The position numbers and the translations under genes were made by a program. DNA of 64,000 nt from Thauera butanivorans NBRC 103042 (GTDB taxonomy: Bacteria; Pseudomonadota; Gammaproteobacteria; Burkholderiales; Rhodocyclaceae): contig NZ_BCUG01000008.1 of the NCBI RefSeq assembly GCF_001591165.1, positions 62,001-126,000 on the forward strand, in the 5' to 3' direction. Positions 59,152-64,000 of the stretch are shown here, in pieces. Positions within the stretch are counted from its first letter, which is position 1, and every line of letters begins with the position of its first letter. The notes beneath the pieces were generated by a model, which searched no databases, was not told the origin of the DNA, and was given only the letters and a program-made list of their open reading frames with translations.

Positions 59152-61629
59152 ATGAACGGCCCCTACTCCCACGTTCGTTCGCTGCCCCCCGAGGGGGCAC
59201 CAGCCTCCTTGAGGCGGCTCGGCGGAGGCCGGATGCGTCGCTGGGTCATCTGGATCACGCTCTTCTGCTTCGTCACGACGCAGACCGCGGCCGTGGCCGG
59301 CCCGTTCGAGGAAGGCACCACTGCCGGCCAGGCGGCCAACCCGGTGATCCGCGGGACGGTCAATGCGCCGAGCGCCTCGAGCGCCGTCCCGGGTTATACC
59401 AGCACGCCGCCGGAAACCACGTATTATGGGCAGCCCAACTTGGCGGGGTCGGCGAATGCCCGCCTGACCGCCTGCGCCACCGCTACCGGCGATCCCATCT
59501 GCGAGGCTCAGCGCGGGGCGATGACGTCGGCCAACACGCCGCGCGAGGCCATCTCTCCTTACGACCCTGCAGTGAGCGCCGCCCGAGCCGTCGCCGCCAA
59601 CCCCGCGACGATCCTGGAAGACATCGCCACCTATTACAGCGGCTGCCAAGTGGATAGCGTCGCCACACCTGCCACCGAAAACCGCGTCTGCCGCCAGTAC
59701 AGCGGCACCTCCCCGTACGCCTGCACGCGCTCCTTGAGCGTATCGGTGTCGCGCACCAGCAGTTGCACACCGGGCAACTGGTTCGCCCACGCCGCTTCGG
59801 GCCGCACCGGCCTGGATGTGCAGTGCATACCGGACAAGCCTGCCAGCCAACAGCATTTCCGGGTTACCGACCGGGGTACGCCACTGACGTACTTCGACCT
59901 CGATATGACCACGCCACTGACGTTTCCCCGCATGGTCGCGACGCTCCCCGGCAGCGGCTCATGGTGGTGGTGGGGCAGCGGCCAGAACGGCCTGTGGGTC
60001 GCCGACAACCAGTGCGCCGGCGACAGTTGTCGGCTGACCGCCATGGTCGCCCACGAATACCGGCGTGTCTGCGCCGACGGTGGTGGCGACTCGGGTCTCG
60101 GGGACTGCGTGCTGGAGCGCCCCTTCCTCGAAGTCTATGGAGCCTGCCCGTCCGGGACCCAGAGTGGCGACAACATCCTGCCCTGGTGGGGTTGGGGCTG
60201 GGGCGGCGACCCAGTCTCGGCCTTCGAGGCATCCACCTGCTACGCGCCGTCCGCGACGGCGTCCGGACTCATCGGCTTTGACGTGACGGGCACCGTGCCC
60301 GGCTACTTCTGGACCGAGGACGCGCAACGTCCCGTGGTCGGCTGGCGGGTCAATCCGGCCTATGGGTCGATCCCGCAGATGGTCCTAAATTACGAACGGC
60401 CCCACACGACGGTGACCGAAACCGATCGATGGGACGACCAGTGCCCCGCCCTGACCACCGGTGGCCGCTGCACGGTGGCAGGAGCCGCACGCTGCATCGA
60501 TGGCCCCGCCACCAAGGTGGTGAACGGCGCGTCCGTATCGCGTGCCTGCTGGCAGTACGAGACGACACTCGCCTGCGCGCAAGCCGCCGCGACCGACGAG
60601 TGCGCACCTCTGATTGCGGCCGGTTGTACACCCGCAGGCACCGTCTGCCGGCAGATGAACGCGGCCACCGGTGTCTGCGAGATCACCGAGAACACCTACA
60701 CCTGCCCGGTGCCGCCGGGCACCACCGTCACGGCAACGAACTGCCCTGCGAACGTCTTCTGCGTCGCCGGAAACTGCTTCAACACCAGCTACACCAACGA
60801 CGCCGACTTCGCCCGTTCGATGTCGCTGATGGAGGCCGCACGCGAAGCGGGCGTGTACCTCGACACCGACAACATGCAGGTCTTCAAGGGTGAGGGCAAC
60901 CGCTGCCGCGACCGGTTGTTCAAGAACTGCTGCTATTCCGACTCGGCCGGTGCCGGCATGACCAACCAGAGCCTGTTCGGCACCGGCTCGCGCCTCGTCT
61001 ACGACGTGCTGATGAACGCCGACAACCGGGAGTTCCTGTATCAGGGCATGCAGGCGCTGCTGCTCGGCGGCGGCTTCAGCGGCACCTTCACCACCTACGG
61101 CGTCACCGTCGCCGTCAATGGCGCTGCGCTGCCCGCCGGCTCGGCGGTCCTTTATGCGGGCGACAGCCTGGTGATCGCCTTCGACCCGTGGTCGCTCGCC
61201 ATCGCCGTGGTCATCTACATCGTCATGTCCATGTCGTCCTGCAACGAGGAGGAAGGCAAGCTCGCGATGAAGGAAGGGGCCGGGCTCTGCCACAAGGTCG
61301 GCACGTGGTGCTCCTCCTGCATCCGCGTTTTCGGCAAATGCGTCGCCTGCATCGAGCACACCACCGGCAAATGCTGCTTCAACAGCAAGCTCGCGCGCAT
61401 CGTCAACGAACAGGGCCGTGTGCAGGTGGGCAAGGGCTGGGGCTCCGGCAAGAACCCCGTCTGCTCGGGCTTCACCATCGCCCAGCTCCAGCGCCTGGAC
61501 TTCGCGGCGATGGACCTCACGGAATTCTATGCCTCCATCGTCCCAACGCTCCCCGATGTCGGAACGATCCAGGGCAACAATGCTGCGCGCCTCACCACCT
61601 GCTACTACGGACAGGGGAAATGCCAATGA
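59152..61629 (+). CDS. traN: TraN mating-pair stabilisation adhesin
   Basis: 825 residues, large cysteine-rich outer membrane protein that contacts the recipient. Cys-rich C-terminal half (NRCRDRLFKNCCYSDSAG, later CHKVGTWCSSCI and GKCCFNSKL) typical of TraN; the middle third (about 150-450) is the variable part. The signal peptide MRRWVIWITLFCF begins only at codon 28, position 59233. GGAGG at 59142-59146 supports ATG 59152, while the intervening 80 bases look like a repetitive palindromic element; ATG 59233 with GGAGG at 59224 is the alternative. It overlaps the next gene by 4 bases. Confidence 0.9.
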   Translation: MNGPYSHVRSLPPEGAPASLRRLGGGRMRRWVIWITLFCFVTTQTAAVAGPFEEGTTAGQAANPVIRGTVNAPSASSAVPGYTSTPPETTYYGQPNLAGSANARLTACATATGDPICEAQRGAMTSANTPREAISPYDPAVSAARAVAANPATILEDIATYYSGCQVDSVATPATENRVCRQYSGTSPYACTRSLSVSVSRTSSCTPGNWFAHAASGRTGLDVQCIPDKPASQQHFRVTDRGTPLTYFDLDMTTPLTFPRMVATLPGSGSWWWWGSGQNGLWVADNQCAGDSCRLTAMVAHEYRRVCADGGGDSGLGDCVLERPFLEVYGACPSGTQSGDNILPWWGWGWGGDPVSAFEASTCYAPSATASGLIGFDVTGTVPGYFWTEDAQRPVVGWRVNPAYGSIPQMVLNYERPHTTVTETDRWDDQCPALTTGGRCTVAGAARCIDGPATKVVNGASVSRACWQYETTLACAQAAATDECAPLIAAGCTPAGTVCRQMNAATGVCEITENTYTCPVPPGTTVTATNCPANVFCVAGNCFNTSYTNDADFARSMSLMEAAREAGVYLDTDNMQVFKGEGNRCRDRLFKNCCYSDSAGAGMTNQSLFGTGSRLVYDVLMNADNREFLYQGMQALLLGGGFSGTFTTYGVTVAVNGAALPAGSAVLYAGDSLVIAFDPWSLAIAVVIYIVMSMSSCNEEEGKLAMKEGAGLCHKVGTWCSSCIRVFGKCVACIEHTTGKCCFNSKLARIVNEQGRVQVGKGWGSGKNPVCSGFTIAQLQRLDFAAMDLTEFYASIVPTLPDVGTIQGNNAARLTTCYYGQGKCQ
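59162..59232. repeat. REP-like palindromic element in the traN 5' end
   Basis: TGCCCCC (59183-59189) and GGGGGCA (59193-59199) form a 7-bp stem with loop CGA, and a short CTC/GAG stem follows around CCTCCTTGAGG near 59204. Similar C/G-run palindromes are frequent between genes in betaproteobacteria. Here it lies inside the coding frame, between the start with the best ribosome site and the signal peptide. Confidence 0.5.
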
Positions 61630-61997
61630 AGCTTATCTATGCGGCAGCGCTGGCCGTGCTCGCGTCGCCCGCCCTTGCCGACGACGTATCCCGCACGCCA
61701 GTACCCGATGCGCGCCCGGTGATGCTGGCCGCCCTCCAGGCGACCGACGGGCAGGCCCATGGGATCCTCACCGGGGAGATGGCCGACGCAATCACCAAGC
61801 GCTTCGGCGCCACCTCGCCGATCTACATCGATGTAATGACCGAGAAGCGCTATGCCCAGGCCGGGTGCAGCCGCCTGAAGGTCACGTTCTGGCAGGACGG
61901 TGTCCTCCTGCCCGGCGCCACGACCCCACGCCGGCAGACGATGGACTTCGGCATCGACTACTGCCTCGACGGCCGGCCGCCGCAATCCCTGAAGTAG
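61626..61997 (+). CDS. Unknown secreted protein between traN and traF
   Basis: 123 residues with clear signal peptide (MKLIYAAALAVLASPALAD). Mature part has two cysteines (AQAGCSRLK and DYCLDGRPP), consistent with a disulfide. No family recognised. ATG overlaps the traN stop by 4 bases and traF begins 9 bases on, so it belongs to the transfer operon. Perhaps a periplasmic helper of TraN or TraF; no direct evidence. Confidence 0.6.
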   Translation: MKLIYAAALAVLASPALADDVSRTPVPDARPVMLAALQATDGQAHGILTGEMADAITKRFGATSPIYIDVMTEKRYAQAGCSRLKVTFWQDGVLLPGATTPRRQTMDFGIDYCLDGRPPQSLK

Positions 61998-62006
61998 CCG
62001 TTCGGC

Positions 62007-62852
62007 ATGAAACGTTCCGCGTTCCCCACGTCCATCCGCTTGCCGCTGGCTCTGGCCTGGCTGCTGGGCGCCGGCGCCGCGCCGGCCCAGGATGCCGCGG
62101 CGCGCTACTGGTCCGACAGTTGGCGCGGCTGGCATTTCTATGAGGATCCCACCGAGGAGGAACGAGCACGGCCGACTTTGCCGGGCCAGGCCATGCCCTC
62201 GGCTCCGCCCTTGAAAGCGCCGGAACTGGTCGAGTTCGAACGTCTGCAGAAGACCCTCGAAGACACCCGCAACATCGCCATCATGCGACCGACCGAGGCG
62301 AACGTGCGGCGCTACATGGAACTCGAGTCCCAGGTCGTCGCCCGTGCCTCCTATTTCGCCGACGTCGCCCAGCGGGTGGCCTGGGCGACGCCCGAGCTCG
62401 ATCCAACCCTGCAGGGTCGGCCAGTCAACGCCAAGGCGCTGGAGGTGTTCGAGCAGACCCAGCAGGCTGGGCGTTCGCGCGCGATCGCAGACCTGGGCGC
62501 GGACCATGTCCTGTTCTTTTTCTATCGCTCCGATTGCCCCTACTGCCATGCCTTCGCGCCGACCCTGGCTGCCTTTCAGGCGCGCCATGGCATCCAGGTC
62601 GTCGCCGTCAGCATGGACGGCGGTCCGATGCCAGGCTTCCCCGAGGCGCGCCCGGACAACGGCATCGCCACCACCCTGAAGGTCACCCAGGTGCCCGCCA
62701 TCTTCCTGGCCCAACCCTTCACCGGAAGGATCACGCCCATCGGCTTCGGCGTGCTCTCCGAATCCCAGTTGCTGGAGCGTCTCGCCGTCGTCTCGACTCC
62801 GCAGGGCGAGGCGATGCTGCCCAGCGCGACGCGGCAGATCAACCTTCGATAG
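62007..62852 (+). CDS. traF: TraF (F-type), thioredoxin-like
   Basis: 281 residues, exported. SWRGWHFYEDP after the signal is the TraF start; the C-terminal thioredoxin domain has FFYRSDCPYCHAFAPTL with a CPYC active site (about 177-180) and QVPAIFLAQP with the cis-Pro. In F itself TraF has lost these cysteines, so here it may still be redox active. It lies between the unknown secreted gene and traH, 12 bases from the latter. Confidence 0.92.
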   Translation: MKRSAFPTSIRLPLALAWLLGAGAAPAQDAAARYWSDSWRGWHFYEDPTEEERARPTLPGQAMPSAPPLKAPELVEFERLQKTLEDTRNIAIMRPTEANVRRYMELESQVVARASYFADVAQRVAWATPELDPTLQGRPVNAKALEVFEQTQQAGRSRAIADLGADHVLFFFYRSDCPYCHAFAPTLAAFQARHGIQVVAVSMDGGPMPGFPEARPDNGIATTLKVTQVPAIFLAQPFTGRITPIGFGVLSESQLLERLAVVSTPQGEAMLPSATRQINLR

Positions 62853-62864
62853 GAGTCCACCAAC

Positions 62865-64000
62865 ATGCCCCCCCTGCCGCGCCCAACGTTCCCTTCCCTC
62901 ACGCGCCGGACGGCCGCGTTCGCGCTGGCCGCCCTGCTGCTTGCCGCCTCCGCCCCCCTGCACGCCGGCGACCTCAACGCGGAGGTTAACGACATGTTCA
63001 ATAACCTCGGCGCCATCGGCAATTACACCGCGCCCGGCGCCTTCCGCGGCCAGACCTTCAACACCTATGCCGGCGGCAACCTGATGATGCGCTCGCCCAA
63101 CAAGGTTTATCAGCTCGCAGCCATCCAGTTCCCCAGCGCCAAGGCGGGCTGCGGTGGCATCGACGTCTTCGGCGGCAGCTTCAGCCACATCTCGGCCGAG
63201 GAATTCAAGAACATGCTGAGAAACATCACCGCGGCCCTGCCCGGCATCGCCTTCCAGTTGGCGCTCGAAGCGGTCTCGCCGCTGCTGGGCGGCCTCACCA
63301 AGTGGGCCAAGGGTCTGGAAACCTGGATCAACAACGCCCGCATCAACTCGTGCGAGACCGCCAAGGCTATCGTCAGCACCGCCGCCGAGTCGCTCGGCTA
63401 CAGCTCGCAGGAAACCTGCGCCGACCTCGCCATCGAGATGGGTCTGGAGAGCGACCGCGATGCGGCGCGCCGGCGCTGCGCCACCGACCGGCCCAGCATC
63501 CTGTCCTCGGCGCGGGCCTCCAGCGATCCGAACGTGAAGAACAAGGCCCCTTTCGTCGGCAACCTCACGTGGAAGGCGCTGCAGTACACCGGTTCCTATC
63601 TCGACGATCAGGAGCGCGAGCTGATCATGAGCATGGTCGGCACGATCATCTACTACCCGGAGGAATCGGCCCGTGACCCCGAGCCGATCGCACCCACGCT
63701 CACGTCGATCAGCCAGTTGCTCTACGGCCAGAGCGCAGCGAGCGGCACGGATGTCATCCAGCACATGCTGAAGTGCAACGACTACACCAACTGCGACAAG
63801 GTCAGCCTGAACACCACCTACACGCACACGCCCTTCACCGCCAAGGTCGAGACGATGATGCGCTCCATCGCGGAGAAGATCGCCTCGCGCACCGCCATCC
63901 CCAACAACTCGGCCGAGGTCGGCTTCGTGAACCAGACCACCGAACCGGTCTACAAGATGCTGTCCATCGGCACCAGCATCCCGGGGTCGGGGCTGTCCGA
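62865..64000 (+). CDS. traH: TraH, 5' part (runs off the window)
   Basis: First 378 residues; the frame is open to the last base. Signal peptide FALAALLLAASAPLHAGD, then VNDMFNNLGAIGNYTAPG and GQTFNTYAGGNLMMRSPN, the TraH signature near the N-terminus, and IQFPSAKAGCGGIDVFGGSF. Four or more cysteines follow. TraH is periplasmic and required for pilus extension. ATG 62865 follows AGGAG. traG would be expected next. Confidence 0.93.
   Translation, partial: MPPLPRPTFPSLTRRTAAFALAALLLAASAPLHAGDLNAEVNDMFNNLGAIGNYTAPGAFRGQTFNTYAGGNLMMRSPNKVYQLAAIQFPSAKAGCGGIDVFGGSFSHISAEEFKNMLRNITAALPGIAFQLALEAVSPLLGGLTKWAKGLETWINNARINSCETAKAIVSTAAESLGYSSQETCADLAIEMGLESDRDAARRRCATDRPSILSSARASSDPNVKNKAPFVGNLTWKALQYTGSYLDDQERELIMSMVGTIIYYPEESARDPEPIAPTLTSISQLLYGQSAASGTDVIQHMLKCNDYTNCDKVSLNTTYTHTPFTAKVETMMRSIAEKIASRTAIPNNSAEVGFVNQTTEPVYKMLSIGTSIPGSGLS

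Larger units (their letters stand above)
5212..64000. mobile_element. F-type integrative and conjugative element (right end outside window)
   Basis: Continuous set of ICE functions: recombinase-like and AlpA/XRE regulators, primase, FlhDC-like activators, MobH relaxase TraI, TraD, DUF4400, and the MPF-F mating-pair genes traA-L-E-K-B-V-C-W-U-N-F-H with trbI and trbC. Gene families and order (traI-traD-DUF4400, then cargo, then traL-E-K-B) resemble the SXT/R391 and IncC group. The left limit is set at the inverted repeat where decayed chromosomal genes stop; no attachment site or tRNA is visible there. The active integrase, traG and the right end are not in the window. A large plasmid cannot be ruled out, but the chromosomal flank argues for integration. 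Confidence 0.8.

Noticed and set aside
61605-63827. 740-codon minus-strand open frame opposite traF/traH
   Set aside because: Overlaps three genes with recognisable signal peptides and motifs on the plus strand; a product of high GC content.
1-64000. CRISPR array
   Set aside because: No regularly spaced repeats of 23-40 bases were seen anywhere in the window.

Overview
The window is GC-rich DNA, most likely from a betaproteobacterium of the Rhodocyclales type (Thauera, Azoarcus or Aromatoleum relatives). The organism is inferred from base composition, a FadL/TodX-type hydrocarbon porin, an EthD-like protein and czcI/czcC remnants; no rRNA or tRNA gene fixes it. About 59 of the 64 kb reads as one integrative and conjugative element (ICE) of the F-type (MPF-F, SXT/R391/IncC-like) family. 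It is interrupted by a 24-kb defence island. The right end of the ICE lies beyond the window.

Layout. Positions 1-3.8 kb are chromosomal plus-strand genes: an OMPP1/FadL porin, an EthD-family protein and a PAS hybrid histidine kinase. Positions 3.9-5.15 kb are a gene graveyard on the minus strand: a frameshifted enoyl-CoA hydratase, a czcC-like leader and a frameshifted czcI. A 19-bp-arm inverted repeat at 5.2 kb marks the apparent left edge of the ICE. Positions 5.2-9.9 kb carry minus-strand ICE genes: DUF1173, a degenerate tyrosine recombinase, an AlpA-type regulator, an XRE regulator with an inverted repeat around its promoter, and a conserved ICE protein. Positions 10.4-15.7 kb carry plus-strand ICE genes: three small unknown proteins, a GHKL ATPase, a zinc-ribbon/Toprim primase and a DUF932 protein. 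Positions 16.0-21.2 kb hold FlhD-like and FlhC-like activators (the AcaDC/SetDC type), a MobH relaxase TraI, coupling protein TraD and a DUF4400 membrane protein.

Positions 21.5-45.8 kb are the defence island. On the minus strand is a QatABCD operon headed by an extra zinc-ribbon (CoiA-like) gene. Diverging from it on the plus strand is a WYL regulator followed by a complete type III BREX set: brxF, brxC, pglX, brxHII, pglZ and brxA. An additional protein carrying an R-x4-H HEPN-like motif is inserted between brxC and pglX. An McrBC pair follows directly in the same direction. The two blocks share a 152-bp divergent promoter region.

Positions 45.9-64 kb are the mating-pair-formation operon: lytic transglycosylase, OmpA-like lipoprotein, then traA, L, E, K, B, a DsbC-type protein, traV, traC, trbI, an S26 signal peptidase, an unknown secreted protein, traW, traU, trbC, traN, a second unknown secreted protein, traF and traH, which runs off the end. 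The parts fit together as a self-transmissible element. The FlhDC-like pair probably switches on relaxase and pilus genes; TraI and TraD process and deliver DNA; the Tra proteins build the channel. The island gives the host layered anti-phage protection in a position equivalent to an SXT cargo hotspot. Functions are assigned from motifs and remembered family features; no database search was possible.
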